A stretch of DNA of 64,000 nt, taken from assembly GCA_050951095.1 (NCBI GenBank), contig JBMNIQ010000007.1, positions 124,001 to 188,000 on the forward strand, written 5' to 3'. This DNA comes from UMGS1519 sp050951095 (lineage in GTDB: Bacteria; Actinomycetota; Coriobacteriia; Coriobacteriales; Eggerthellaceae). Position 1 is the stretch's first letter; the number at the start of each line of letters is the position of its first letter. The notes below the pieces were generated by a model, which saw only the letters and a list, made by a program, of their open reading frames with translations, was not told the DNA's origin and ran no database searches. Position numbers and translations under genes: made by a program. Shown here piece by piece: positions 9,148 through 17,516 of this stretch.

Positions 9148-10451
9148 TCGGCCACCTCCTCTCCTCGGGCAAGACCGCGGACCTCCAACCGATCCATCCA
9201 ATCCGGCGCGGCGGACCAAGCTCCTTCGTCCTGGAAATACTCGCGCTCGAACAGGGGCGTCACGCGCACGGCATGCTTCTCGTCGTCGTATGAGAGCGCA
9301 ACGATCTGCGAGAGGTAGCGGTCGCCGGAAGGCGCACGGGCAAGCTGCAGCATCACGTCTATGGCAGAGGCGATCTGCCGTTCTATTACATCCACCGGAA
9401 GGTCTGCCGCATAGCGCACCATGACCGCCAGGCGCGACACGGCATCCGCTGGAGAATTCGCATGAAGCGTGGTCAGCGACCCGTCATGGCCCGTGTTCAT
9501 GGCCTGCAGCATATCCAGCGCCTCCGCACCGCGGCATTCGCCCACCACTATCCGATCGGGACGCATGCGCAATGCATTGACCACCAGGTCGCGGATAGTG
9601 ACTTCCCCCGTGCCTTCCGCATTCGCAGGCCGCGCCTCCAGGCGAACGACATGCGGATGCTCCAGGAACCTCAGCTCAGCCGAATCCTCGATGGTCAGAA
9701 TGCGCTCTTCGAACGGAATCTCGCACGACAGGGCATTGAGCAACGTGGTCTTGCCGGTGCCCGTGCCCCCGGAAACGGCGATGCTCACCCGCGCCGCAAC
9801 CGCCCATCTCAGGAACTGCGCCGTTTCCCCATCCAGCGAGCGCATGCCCACCATCTCGTCCAACGTGATCACGTGCTCCGCAAATTTTCGAATGGTCAGC
9901 ACGGGACCGTCCAACGAAAGCGGCGGAATCACGGCGTGCACGCGATGGCCTTCCGGCAAACGCGCATTCACCATGGGCGACGACTCGTCGATGCGCCTCC
10001 CCAAAGGGCTGATGATCCGGTCTATCAGCGCCCGGACCTCCTCGTCGGAGCCGAACGACTGTCCGCAGGCGAACAGCTTGCCGCGGCGTTCGCAGTAAAC
10101 GGAATGCGTGCCGTTCACCATGATCTCCGTAACCTCCGGATCCGCGAGCATCGCCTCGAGCGGTCCCAGGCCGAAGAGTGCGTCCAGCAGCGCCCGAACC
10201 AGCGCCTCACGATCCTCTTCATCCAGCATGCCGCTTCGGGGAATAGCGTTTTGCGCGAAGACCTGACGACATATGCTGCGAATCTCGTTCTCGGCACGCA
10301 GGGGGTTATCCGTAACCATCCGCGCAAGCTTGTCGCTGGGAATATGCAGCCACAGCTGCTGCTTCAGGGCGTCAAGCTGCATGCTGCGCAGGTCCGAGCC
10401 GTATGACTCGGCCGTGTTCCCCGCCTCTCGGATGCAATCATTCAGCGTCAT
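9108..10451 (-). CDS. tadA: TadA/CpaF pilus assembly ATPase
   Basis: 447 residues. This is a secretion ATPase of the VirB11/CpaF type that powers Tad pilus extension and possibly retraction. Seen: the N-terminal domain up to PEVTEIMVNG, the Walker A loop SGGTGTGKTTLLNAL at about residues 233-247, the Asp box with ILTIEDSAEL, the Walker B-like MRPDRIVVGE, and the His box TGHDGSLTTLHANS. The start ATG 10451 has AAGGAGG upstream and overlaps the tadZ stop, so an apparent upstream extension of this frame is not coding. This is the pilus gene, unrelated to the tRNA deaminase also called tadA at 60 kb. Confidence 0.93.
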   Translation of the reverse strand: MTLNDCIREAGNTAESYGSDLRSMQLDALKQQLWLHIPSDKLARMVTDNPLRAENEIRSICRQVFAQNAIPRSGMLDEEDREALVRALLDALFGLGPLEAMLADPEVTEIMVNGTHSVYCERRGKLFACGQSFGSDEEVRALIDRIISPLGRRIDESSPMVNARLPEGHRVHAVIPPLSLDGPVLTIRKFAEHVITLDEMVGMRSLDGETAQFLRWAVAARVSIAVSGGTGTGKTTLLNALSCEIPFEERILTIEDSAELRFLEHPHVVRLEARPANAEGTGEVTIRDLVVNALRMRPDRIVVGECRGAEALDMLQAMNTGHDGSLTTLHANSPADAVSRLAVMVRYAADLPVDVIERQIASAIDVMLQLARAPSGDRYLSQIVALSYDDEKHAVRVTPLFEREYFQDEGAWSAAPDWMDRLEVRGLARGEEVAEWKRRVGLPASPS

Positions 10452-11929
10452 CACGCCCTCCTTCTCCGCCGGAACGGCATCAAGTGCCTCGGCGTCTGCA
10501 CGGGACGGGCTGCCTGCCGCTCCCGCCGGGACGCCTCGGGCAGGATATCCACCAGGAATGCCTGCAGGCTTTGACAGAAATCGTTTCGCGTCTTCAACAG
10601 CTCGGGCGCCATGCCGGCACCCATGAGCTCCTCCACCTCGCGCCCGCCGTCCTTGAGTTCGACCACCTTCGCCCCATTCAGCGCACATGAGATATCCAAC
10701 GACGTCAGCATGCCGTTTCGCGAGCAACGGTTCACGGCGAACAGGAACGGCGTGGAGGCCACGCCGCAGCGGGCACAGAGCTCCAGCGCCCGTTTGATGG
10801 CCTTCAGCGAGGTGGGACGCTGATCCACCAGGAACAGCGTGTTCGAGCTGAGTTCAAGGAGCCTGATGTGCTGCTCCATCCAGAACGATCCGGTGTTCAC
10901 GATGATCACATCGAACGCGCGGCGGAGCCGGTCCATCAGCGCCTCCAGCTGCTCGCCGACCATCTCCGAATCCTCCACGCCCGTCGGAGCCGCCAACAGC
11001 GCGGGCCTTCCCTCCTGCGGCGCAAGCTGCTCCAAGCGCAGCGGATCGCGCAGCGCCTGGTCGATGCGCAGCGGGTTGCGGGCGGATAGCAGCTGCGCGG
11101 CATCGCCGAACTGCAGATCCGCATCCAGCAGCAGCGTGCGATATCCCAAAGCCTGCGCAATCAGCGCCGAGAGCACGGCAACGGTGCTCTTGCCCACCCC
11201 GCCGCTGGCACTGGCAACCGTCAGGATATAGGCGCCGTCCACCCGGCTTACCGTCGGGTGCGACCCCGATTGCCCGAACAAGTCGGCCGTCTGCACGTGC
11301 TCGCGCTTCGGCTGCGCCGTCGTGCTCACACCGCCCGCTGCCCTCCGTTCCTTCCGTGCCCGGCCCTGCCGCACGCCGGAGCCTCTGAATACTGCAGCAT
11401 CGGACGCAGAACGCGGCCGCCCTCCCGCAGCCTCGGGATCGATGCGCCGCAACCGCGCCGTTTGCATCGCCTCATTTCCGCGGTCCCTCGATGCCGTCGG
11501 CCTCGACGTACCGAGCCGTTCCTCCGATGCCATTCCTGCAGAATCGGAAGATGCCGTCACCGCACGACGCTGGGCCGCCTTGCGGCGTGCGTAGCGATTC
11601 GCCAGCTCTTTGGCGTCGATGACGCCGTCGATACCTGCCGCACTGGCGCGGCTTCGCAGAGAACCGTTTCCCTGATGCGCAAGCAGGTACACGGGGCGGC
11701 TGCCGGAATCCCGCTTCAGCGCTGCGGCAAGGTTTATCGGATCCATCTCATCGCTCGAGGCAACCCACACTTCTTCGATGGCGCTGTCCCGATGCAGGTA
11801 GCGACGCGCCTCCTCCGCATGGGAAATGGGCTTCAGCCATTCCTGGCGCGGAAGATTCTCGCCCTCCAGACCCAATAGGTCGGGATGCTGCAGACTCTGC
11901 CCGTCGGCGCACAAGACCACTCTTTGCAT
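10451..11929 (-). CDS. tadZ: TadZ/CpaE-like ParA-type ATPase for pilus positioning
   Basis: About 492 residues. An N-terminal receiver-like region is followed by a long basic, low-complexity linker (about residues 120-230) and a MinD/ParA ATPase domain with the deviant Walker A SASGGVGKSTVAV and LLLDADLQFGDAAQ. Later parts FDVIIVNTG and FLVDQRPTSLKAI fit the family. TadZ marks the site of pilus assembly. Two starts are possible: ATG 11929 (AGGAG eight bases away) or GTG 11935, which overlaps the cpaB stop as GTGA. The unusually long arginine-rich linker is notable. Confidence 0.85.
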   Translation of the reverse strand: MQRVVLCADGQSLQHPDLLGLEGENLPRQEWLKPISHAEEARRYLHRDSAIEEVWVASSDEMDPINLAAALKRDSGSRPVYLLAHQGNGSLRSRASAAGIDGVIDAKELANRYARRKAAQRRAVTASSDSAGMASEERLGTSRPTASRDRGNEAMQTARLRRIDPEAAGGRPRSASDAAVFRGSGVRQGRARKERRAAGGVSTTAQPKREHVQTADLFGQSGSHPTVSRVDGAYILTVASASGGVGKSTVAVLSALIAQALGYRTLLLDADLQFGDAAQLLSARNPLRIDQALRDPLRLEQLAPQEGRPALLAAPTGVEDSEMVGEQLEALMDRLRRAFDVIIVNTGSFWMEQHIRLLELSSNTLFLVDQRPTSLKAIKRALELCARCGVASTPFLFAVNRCSRNGMLTSLDISCALNGAKVVELKDGGREVEELMGAGMAPELLKTRNDFCQSLQAFLVDILPEASRRERQAARPVQTPRHLMPFRRRRRA

Positions 11930-11931
11930 GC

Positions 11932-12576
11932 TCACTTCTCCTCCTCTCCCGGAATGGCGAAGTACAAGTTCCCCGTTTCCGCAGATGAGACGTACTCCTC
12001 GACTGCATTCGGCTTCACCGCAACCGTTACCCAGGAAACGGATTTCCCGGCAGCATCCTCGGATTCACCGGCGCTGGTGGCCAGCACCAACACCCCCTTG
12101 CCCAGCAGCTTCGTGCCGCTGTTGCCGGTCAGATAGATGTCGATGCTCGTGCCCGACGAGATGGCGCCTCCAACTGCCTTCACCTCTTCCGTGGGAAGGC
12201 TGACGGCAACCATGCCCCGGGGCACCTCGACCTTCGCGCTGCTCTGCTCGAATCGCGTCGAGGTAACCACCTCGCCCGAAACGACCGTGGAGGCAACCTG
12301 CTTGCCCACCACGTCCTTCTCGTCCTCCATAGCGTTTTCCGGAAGGAGGTCGGTCAGCCATTGCTTTGTTTCCACATCCGATTGGGAAATCGTCTCGCCG
12401 GGCAAGATGGTGCGCTTCGCAACGACCACTTCCACTTGCTCGCCGCCATAGCGCGAAAGCGCCTCTGCGCGCTCCTGATCCGCCTGCGCGGTAACCGACT
12501 GCGTGTAGGCGAATACCGCTGCTGCGCACACAATCCCCGAGATAATCCCGGCTACAACCATTCGCTTATCTCCCAT
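11932..12576 (-). CDS. cpaB: CpaB/RcpC-like pilus assembly protein with SAF domain
   Basis: 214 residues. An N-terminal membrane anchor (MVVAGIISGIVCAAAVFAY) is followed by an SAF domain (VEVVVAKRTILPGETISQSDV) and the RcpC-type segment PRGMVAVSLPTEEVKAVGGAI...GTSIDIYLTG. In Gram-negatives this protein sits next to the secretin; here it is retained without one, as in other monoderm Tad loci. It is the first gene of the operon, with GGAAGGAGG ahead of the ATG. Confidence 0.85.
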   Translation of the reverse strand: MGDKRMVVAGIISGIVCAAAVFAYTQSVTAQADQERAEALSRYGGEQVEVVVAKRTILPGETISQSDVETKQWLTDLLPENAMEDEKDVVGKQVASTVVSGEVVTSTRFEQSSAKVEVPRGMVAVSLPTEEVKAVGGAISSGTSIDIYLTGNSGTKLLGKGVLVLATSAGESEDAAGKSVSWVTVAVKPNAVEEYVSSAETGNLYFAIPGEEEK

Positions 12577-13001
12577 GACCGTCCTCCCTTCCGGTTACCG
12601 CCATCGTGAAGGAAGGCGCTCGCGCGCCGTTACGAGGTTTCCCCCGCCGGCATCATGCGGGACTTGCGCACTCGTATCGAAACGCTAAAACCCCTTGTCG
12701 CAGGAAAGAACCAAGCCGAAAAACAGTCACAGGGCAACTCAACGGAAATCAGGTCGCGCTGTAGGAAATATGCGCCGCGTTAGCATCGCGGGGGCGCAAA
12801 CGCCACCGCAAGGGCACGGCCTTCGCGCAAGAACGCAAACGCCACGCGAGAGCGCGGGGGCACCCGCGGCCTCAGAGCGCGAAAAAGCCCTCCGCATCTC
12901 GCTACCCGAGATGCGGAGGGCCGCTATCGCTTGCCGCCGAACGGCATCGTCGAATGCGCAGGCGCCCGCCTGCCGGCGTCGAAGAACCGGCGAGCGCTCC
13001 G
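12577..13001 (-). other. intergenic region ahead of the Tad operon
   Basis: 425 bases with no gene I can support. It should contain the promoter of the minus-strand Tad operon, but no convincing -35/-10 pair was found by eye. Its right-hand part holds the terminator of the tetR gene. The G+C-rich stretch at 12770-12880 has short repeats of cgcaa/cgccacg but no clear structure. Confidence 0.5.
12882..12921 (-). terminator. rho-independent terminator downstream of tetR
   Basis: A perfect 15-bp stem, GCCCTCCGCATCTCG (12887-12901) paired with 12907-12921, and a five-base loop. On the minus strand the stem is followed directly by five Ts, so it ends transcription of the tetR gene at 13002-13555. 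Confidence 0.85.
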
Positions 13002-13555
13002 TTATTGCAGGGCTTCGTACACCGTTCCGTCCACCAGTCCGGCTGCAAGATCGCCCAGCTCATCGATGGAAACGGGGTTCTCCTGCCCGCTCCAGTGCAG
13101 CAGCAGGCAGGCAAGGCCGCCGCTGTAGAACGCATGAAGATATGCCAGGCGCTCCTCCGGCCATGTCTCGTTCGCGACGACGCTGGTCGTGTCGTTCAAG
13201 GACTCCAGCAGGCGCATCTGGAACAGGCCGAACAGCCAGTTGTCCTTCAACATGCGCACGAAGACCTCTTTGCCATCGAATTGGGCGATGAACAACCTCA
13301 CGGCATCGGGAATCTCCAACGCCCCTTCGCCATGGAACTTTTCCTTCGCCCGCTCGAACGTCTTTTGAAGATACTGCTGATGACCTCGTCTTTGTCGTTG
13401 AAGTTCTTGTAGAACGTCGGCCTCGATATGCCGGCTTCCTTGCAGATGGCTGTCACTGACACATTTTCGTACGGCGTTTCCTGCATCAGCTTCACCAAAG
13501 CGTCTTCGATGCGCTTCATGGATTGCAGCGCTTTCGGATTGGTGCCTTGATACAT
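13002..13555 (-). CDS. TetR family regulator, split by a frameshift
   Basis: The N-terminal half in one frame is a TetR DNA-binding domain: MKRIEDALVKLMQETPYENV, then VTAICKEAGISRPTFYKNFNDKDEVISSIF. The C-terminal half continues in another frame (QKTFERAKEKFHGE... to VYEALQ, stop at 13002). Restoring one base near 13362-13371, in the run TTCAAAAG, joins the halves as SSIF-QKTFERAK, giving a protein of about 184 residues. No neighbouring target gene is obvious: queA lies upstream in the same direction, separated by a terminator-like hairpin. If the frameshift is real the regulator is inactive. Confidence 0.7.
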
Positions 13556-13909
13556 GGCCGAATCCCCCTTGGTCTATTGCCCTTGCCGACAGCTTCCCCT
13601 CTACCGGCAAGGTCCCTCATTGGTACTTGAACTCTAACATATGAGGATAGAAACCAGAATGCGGTGCATGTATGCCGCCGTTGCGTCTGCGGATTTATTC
13701 ACCCCAGTCCCCATCATCTTACTAAAGTAAAGAATATATCATCTGCGCGCACGTGCAACATATCGGCTCTCAACGGAAAAGGATGTCGGCAGAACGGCGC
13801 ACAAAAGCACACGGCGGCCCTTCGGACCGCCGCGCTCAATCGGTTATTGAGAAGAAGGAATCCGCGCGCCGCACAAAGCAGCCCCGCCCGGCACGCGCCG
13901 GCACCGGGA
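13556..13909. other. intergenic region between queA and tetR
   Basis: 354 bases. The part next to tetR is relatively A+T-rich (13620-13760) and must contain its promoter. It includes the small palindrome TTACTAAAGTAA near 13720-13731, which could be an autoregulatory TetR operator, and CATATG near 13639. The part next to queA holds a hairpin, listed separately. No coding sequence is supported. Confidence 0.45.
13811..13832 (-). terminator. possible terminator of queA
   Basis: GGCGGCCC-TTC-GGACCGCC forms a stem with one mismatch. On the minus strand it is followed by TGTGCTTTTGTG, only moderately T-rich. It lies about 80 bases after the queA stop. Confidence 0.45.
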
Positions 13910-15025
13910 TCAATGGATGAACATCGCATCGCCGAACGACAGCATACGGTATTCGCTGTCGATGGCATGCTTGTACGCGCGCATGATGTTGTCGCGGCTG
14001 CTGAAAGCGCTGACCAGCATCATCAGCGTGCTGCGCGGCACATGGAAGTTCGTGATCAGGCAATCCACTACGTGGAACGTGCTGCCGGGCAGCAGGAACA
14101 GGTTCGTGCGCGCATGGTCGCGCGCCTTCAGGCAGCCCGCCTCATCATCCCAGGCGCTCTCCAAGCTGCGGACGCTGGTAGTGCCCACTGCAATCACGCG
14201 ATGCCCTGCCGCATGCGCGGCATTGATGGCGTCGACAGTGCCCTGGGGCACGGAATACGTTTCGGTATGCATGGTATGGGTCGTCGGGTCTTCCTCATCC
14301 ACGATGCGGAACGTATCCAACCCCACCTGCAGTTCTACCGTATGCCAATCGATGCCCTTATCTTTCAGGCGCTGGATCAGGCCCTCCGTGAAATGCAGGC
14401 CCGCCGTCGGAGCAGCTGCGGACGTTTCTTCGCGCGAATACACGGTCTGGTACAGCTCTTCATCGCCCGTGTAGTTCTTGATGTAGGGCGGCAGCGGCGT
14501 ATGGCCGACGGCATGCAGCGCCTCGTCCAACGTGTCGTATGCCTGCGTGGTCAAGCGCGCAACACGCTCGCCCTTGCCTTCGTCGTCAGACCAGTCCACG
14601 ATCTCGGCAGACAGCACCGTATTGCCATCCTGGCCGGCGAAGTCCACAACGGCACCCGGCTTCAAACGCTTGCCGGGACGTACAAGAACCTCCCAGGTGG
14701 CGCTGCGATTCGATTCGCCGTTCGCCGCCAGCGAGGCATCGTCACGCGACCCGGGGCGGCCGAAGACCTCGCGCAGCAGGAACACCTCCGCCTGACCGCC
14801 CGTGCCGTGCTTCGCGCCCAGCAGGCGGGCCGGCATGACGCGCGTCTCGTTCGCTACCAGCACGTCCCCCGGCTCCAGGTACTCGATGACATCCCGGAAG
14901 ATGCGATCCTCCAAAGCGCCCGTCTTCCGGTCCATGACCAGCATCCGGCACCCGTCGCGATCGGCTGCCGGCTCCTGCGCGATGCGTTCTTCGGGCAGAT
15001 CGTAATCGAAGTCGCTCGTCTTCAT
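13910..15025 (-). CDS. queA: tRNA preQ1(34) S-adenosylmethionine ribosyltransferase-isomerase
   Basis: Transfers and isomerises the ribosyl group of SAM onto preQ1 at tRNA position 34 in queuosine synthesis. The 371 residues are collinear with the family: the start MKTSDFDYDLPEERIAQ, VLVANETRVMPARLLGAK, GHTPLPPYIKN, the signature SAAAPTAGLHFTEGLI, and the ending SFGDAMFI. A ribosome site GGAGGGTGACGC precedes the ATG. No other queuosine gene is nearby, so preQ1 or its precursor may be made elsewhere or salvaged. Confidence 0.95.
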   Translation of the reverse strand: MKTSDFDYDLPEERIAQEPAADRDGCRMLVMDRKTGALEDRIFRDVIEYLEPGDVLVANETRVMPARLLGAKHGTGGQAEVFLLREVFGRPGSRDDASLAANGESNRSATWEVLVRPGKRLKPGAVVDFAGQDGNTVLSAEIVDWSDDEGKGERVARLTTQAYDTLDEALHAVGHTPLPPYIKNYTGDEELYQTVYSREETSAAAPTAGLHFTEGLIQRLKDKGIDWHTVELQVGLDTFRIVDEEDPTTHTMHTETYSVPQGTVDAINAAHAAGHRVIAVGTTSVRSLESAWDDEAGCLKARDHARTNLFLLPGSTFHVVDCLITNFHVPRSTLMMLVSAFSSRDNIMRAYKHAIDSEYRMLSFGDAMFIH

Positions 15026-15104
15026 GCGTCACCCTCCGTTATCAGCGTTAACAGTAAGTTTTTGCCATACGTTTGCCAGAGCTGTTGCCAAAAGCTGGAA
15101 AAAC

Positions 15105-15147
15105 GCGAAAAACAAAGCAGGTCAGGAGCTTTAAGCCTCTGACCTGC
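15105..15147 (-). terminator. terminator of tRNA-Val
   Basis: Eleven-base arms GCAGGTCAGGA (15117-15127) and CTCTGACCTGC (15137-15147), apart from the innermost pairs, form a stem. On the minus strand it is followed by TTTGTTTTTCG. It lies about ten bases after the tRNA-Val 3' end. Confidence 0.85.
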
Positions 15148-15156
15148 GGTTTCTCA

Positions 15157-15231
15157 TGGTGGGCGATGAGGGATTTGAACCCCCGACCTAGTGCTTGTAA
15201 GGCACCCGCGCTCCCGCTGCGCCAATCGCCC
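15157..15231 (-). tRNA. tRNA-Val(UAC)
   Basis: Read on the minus strand it starts GGGCGATTGGCGCAG, has the anticodon loop CTTACAA (anticodon TAC), the T-arm GGGGGTTCAAATCCCTC, and ends TCGCCC-A with an encoded CCA at 15157-15159. All four arms pair. Confidence 0.95.
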
Positions 15232-15234
15232 GTG

Positions 15235-15247
15235 AATAGGCAGTATA
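15235..15247 (-). promoter_or_regulatory. candidate -10 element for tRNA-Val
   Basis: TATACT on the minus strand (15242-15247) lies about ten bases before the mature tRNA 5' end. No good -35 hexamer is visible at the right distance, so this is tentative. Confidence 0.35.
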
Positions 15248-15412
15248 TCAGAACGCACGCGCCGCATGCGGCATCTGCACACAGCCACCGCAAACGCACA
15301 CCACGCTGATGCCGGCAGTCGAAGCGGACCCGGGTGTTCCGTTCACCACATCATTCCCCTTTAGCGGAATATCCGGAGAAGCGCCCGCGCACCGTCCATG
15401 CGGCCGCAACGC

Positions 15413-15781
15413 TCAGTCTTCGCCCCGTGTCGGGTATTCCACCTTCACGTCCTCGTCGGTGCTCCGCTCCTTCAAGGGACCCAGGAACCGCTCCACAGAC
15501 AGGCGGTCGCAGAGCACCGTGTCGTCCCACGACAGGTTGTCGTACCAATCCGCCACGCTATCCAACCCGAAGCCATCCAATGCATCCAGGAACGCCCGGG
15601 CGTAATTGCCCGTGCCGGGCAGCTTCGCACGGCAAGCCGCGGTATCCGCCGCTTTCGGCTTCCCCAATCGCTCGATAACCAGTTCCCGCAAGTCGTTCTT
15701 GAATTCGGGAGCTTCCTGCTCCACGCCGTCGAGCATGCCCTCGATGATCTCACGCGCATCCTGGTCGTCTTCATCCGCCAC
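15413..15781 (-). CDS. acidic conserved hypothetical protein
   Basis: 122 residues from a GTG start at 15781, chosen because AGGAAGGAGGTATCGCC sits immediately upstream; longer forms in the same frame have no ribosome site. The protein is acidic and helical (ADEDDQDAREIIEGMLDGVE...), ending in KVEYPTRGED, with no membrane segment and no motif I can name. It stands alone between tRNA-Val and the exopolyphosphatase gene. Confidence 0.65.
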   Translation of the reverse strand: MADEDDQDAREIIEGMLDGVEQEAPEFKNDLRELVIERLGKPKAADTAACRAKLPGTGNYARAFLDALDGFGLDSVADWYDNLSWDDTVLCDRLSVERFLGPLKERSTDEDVKVEYPTRGED

Positions 15782-15916
15782 GGCGATACCTCCTTCCTGC
15801 TCAAGTATTCCCCACATTATAGCCACAATGTCGAAATGATGACGGTTGACGCGTCGCACAGCAACAGGAAGGTGTCCATGCACGGTGCCGAGTGAGGGGG
15901 AAATGAAGCGCGCCGG

Positions 15917-16828
15917 CTATTCCCAACCCAGCACGCGCTGGAACAGATAACCTTCGCGCACGCCATGGCGGGCAACGGCGATATGCTCCGCGCCAACCGC
16001 CTGTGCAAGGGCATCGGCCGCCGCCATGCCGGGGAACACCGTGTGCACGCGCGACGGCTCCACGGCCAGCACCTCGTGCGCCAGCTTGTTTCCGGGCAGC
16101 GCCGTAGCCTGCAGCAGCGCGCGCAGATCCGCAACGTCCAGCACGTTGCAGCCGCCCGGTTTCCCGAAGTGCCGCCGGGCAAGCTTCTCTGCAGCGCGGA
16201 CGGCGCCGCCCACGCCCACCAGCAGGGGCGATTCCACCCCGGCAAGCCAGTCGATGCGCGCCAGCCTGCCGCGCACATCGTCCCTGACGGCGTTCACCTC
16301 GTCCGGCGTCGGCAGGATGGCGCCGACATGCGCCAGGTACAGGTTCAGCGACCCGACCGGCAGGCTGACGGAACGCACCGGGCGGCGCCGCTCGAACCGC
16401 ACGACCTCTGTGGAGCCGCCGCCCAAGTCGAACATCACGCCGTCCTGAACCGGCACGCCATGCGATGCGCCCCGGAAGCTGAGCTCCGCTTCCTCCGTCC
16501 CGGACAGCACGTCCACCGGCACCCCGCACTCGCGCTCGACGCACGCGCAGACCTGCGCGCAGTTCGTCGCATTGCGCACGGCCGCCGTGGCGAATACGGA
16601 CACGTTGTCGCATGAGAAATGCGAAAGGCGCTGCAGCTGCCCGCCGATGGCATCGACAGCCCGCCGAATGCCCTGGTCGGACAAGGCGCCGTCCGCATCC
16701 ACGAAGCCGGCCAGGCCCGCCGACTCCTTGTTGTCGTATATCTCCTGCACCGCGTGCCGCTCGGCATCCACCTCGTAGATCACCATGCGCACGGAATTCG
16801 AACCGACATCGATGACCGCCCGTTCCAT
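15917..16828 (-). CDS. ppx: exopolyphosphatase / guanosine pentaphosphatase, Ppx/GppA family
   Basis: 303 residues, the size of the short Ppx/GppA proteins that have only the two actin-like ATPase lobes. Motifs: AVIDVGSNSVRMVIYEV at the N-terminus, ATAAVRNATN at about 79-88, the catalytic SGTEEAELSFRG, and the phosphate loop GVMFDLGGGSTEVVRF. It degrades polyphosphate or pppGpp, or both; members cannot be separated by sequence alone. The ribosome site GGAGGGAAAGCC precedes the ATG. Confidence 0.88.
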   Translation of the reverse strand: MERAVIDVGSNSVRMVIYEVDAERHAVQEIYDNKESAGLAGFVDADGALSDQGIRRAVDAIGGQLQRLSHFSCDNVSVFATAAVRNATNCAQVCACVERECGVPVDVLSGTEEAELSFRGASHGVPVQDGVMFDLGGGSTEVVRFERRRPVRSVSLPVGSLNLYLAHVGAILPTPDEVNAVRDDVRGRLARIDWLAGVESPLLVGVGGAVRAAEKLARRHFGKPGGCNVLDVADLRALLQATALPGNKLAHEVLAVEPSRVHTVFPGMAAADALAQAVGAEHIAVARHGVREGYLFQRVLGWE

Positions 16829-16967
16829 GGCTTTCCCTCCGTCCTCGCGGCGGCATTGCCGCGATCCCCTGTTTCTATCCTGCCCCTACCATAGGCCCAA
16901 ATCGCGCGTGCAGGGTTCTTGAAACCGAATTGAATCCCGAAGGAATGTGGTATGGTTGCATGCAGCC

Positions 16968-17044
16968 GCCCTCTTAGCTCAGTGGATTAGAGCGTCTGCC
17001 TCCGGAGCAGAAGGCCGTAGGTTCGAACCCTACAGGGGGCGCCA
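16968..17044 (+). tRNA. tRNA-Arg(CCG)
   Basis: GCCCTCTTAGCTCAG at the 5' end, anticodon stem TCTGC/GCAGA with loop CTCCGGA (anticodon CCG), T-arm GTAGGTTCGAACCCTAC, and acceptor end AGGGGGC-G followed by an encoded CCA. Confidence 0.95.
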
Positions 17045-17057
17045 GTCCGAACGCGCG

Positions 17058-17087
17058 GGCCGGCAGCATCACGCTGCCGGCCTCTTT
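17058..17087 (+). terminator. terminator of tRNA-Arg
   Basis: A perfect ten-base stem, GGCCGGCAGC (17058-17067) with GCTGCCGGCC (17073-17082), then TCTTT. Confidence 0.85.
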
Positions 17088-17155
17088 CATGCGCGGCCTC
17101 CGCCTGCGCCGCGCCCCGTCCGAACCCGAACCTGCATCGCCGTCCGCCTCCGAAA

Positions 17156-17197
17156 CGAAAAAGCGCCCCCGGACGCCCAACGGGCGCACGGAGGCGC
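17156..17197 (-). terminator. terminator of the 38-residue membrane protein gene
   Basis: On the minus strand CGCCTCCGTGCGCCC pairs with GGGCGTCCGGGGGCG around the loop GTTG, followed by CTTTTTCG. It lies about 40 bases after the stop at 17236 and supports that small gene being a transcription unit. Confidence 0.75.
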
Positions 17198-17235
17198 ATG
17201 CATTCGCACCGGCTCTTCCGATAGCGGCAATCGCC

Positions 17236-17352
17236 CTAGCTCACCGCCTGCTTCGCAACCACAACCACGACGCAGACGACAATCAGCACGATGGTGATGG
17301 CCGTGTAGCAGCCAATCTTGTCGGGGTCCTTCCTCCAGTTGTACATGGTCAT
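17236..17352 (-). CDS. 38-residue single-pass membrane protein
   Basis: A small gene: ATG 17352, stop TAG at 17236-17238. The product begins MTMYNWRKDPDKIGCYTA, followed by one long hydrophobic helix rich in valine and isoleucine, and ends AKQAVS. A purine-rich GAGAGG lies about ten bases upstream and a good terminator follows. The basic N-terminus and hydrophobic C-terminal half suggest a C-in membrane peptide. Function unknown. It lies between tRNA-Arg and the ABC exporter operon. Confidence 0.65.
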   Translation of the reverse strand: MTMYNWRKDPDKIGCYTAITIVLIVVCVVVVVAKQAVS

Positions 17353-17516
17353 GGCAGATCAACCTCTCGCTTCGTTACTGGGCGGCCTTCGTTGCCGGGC
17401 GGCACGGCCCTGTTTTGCGAACCACTTTATCACACAGCGGCACGCGCTTGTCGTATTCTGGAGCGCCGCGGGCGCGTCCGCGATTCCCACGCACCGCGCC
17501 CCGCCGCCTGCCGCTT

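Noticed and set aside
15309..15605. A plus-strand open frame opposite the acidic hypothetical gene.
   Set aside because: No ribosome site and no domain; the minus-strand gene has a strong ribosome site.
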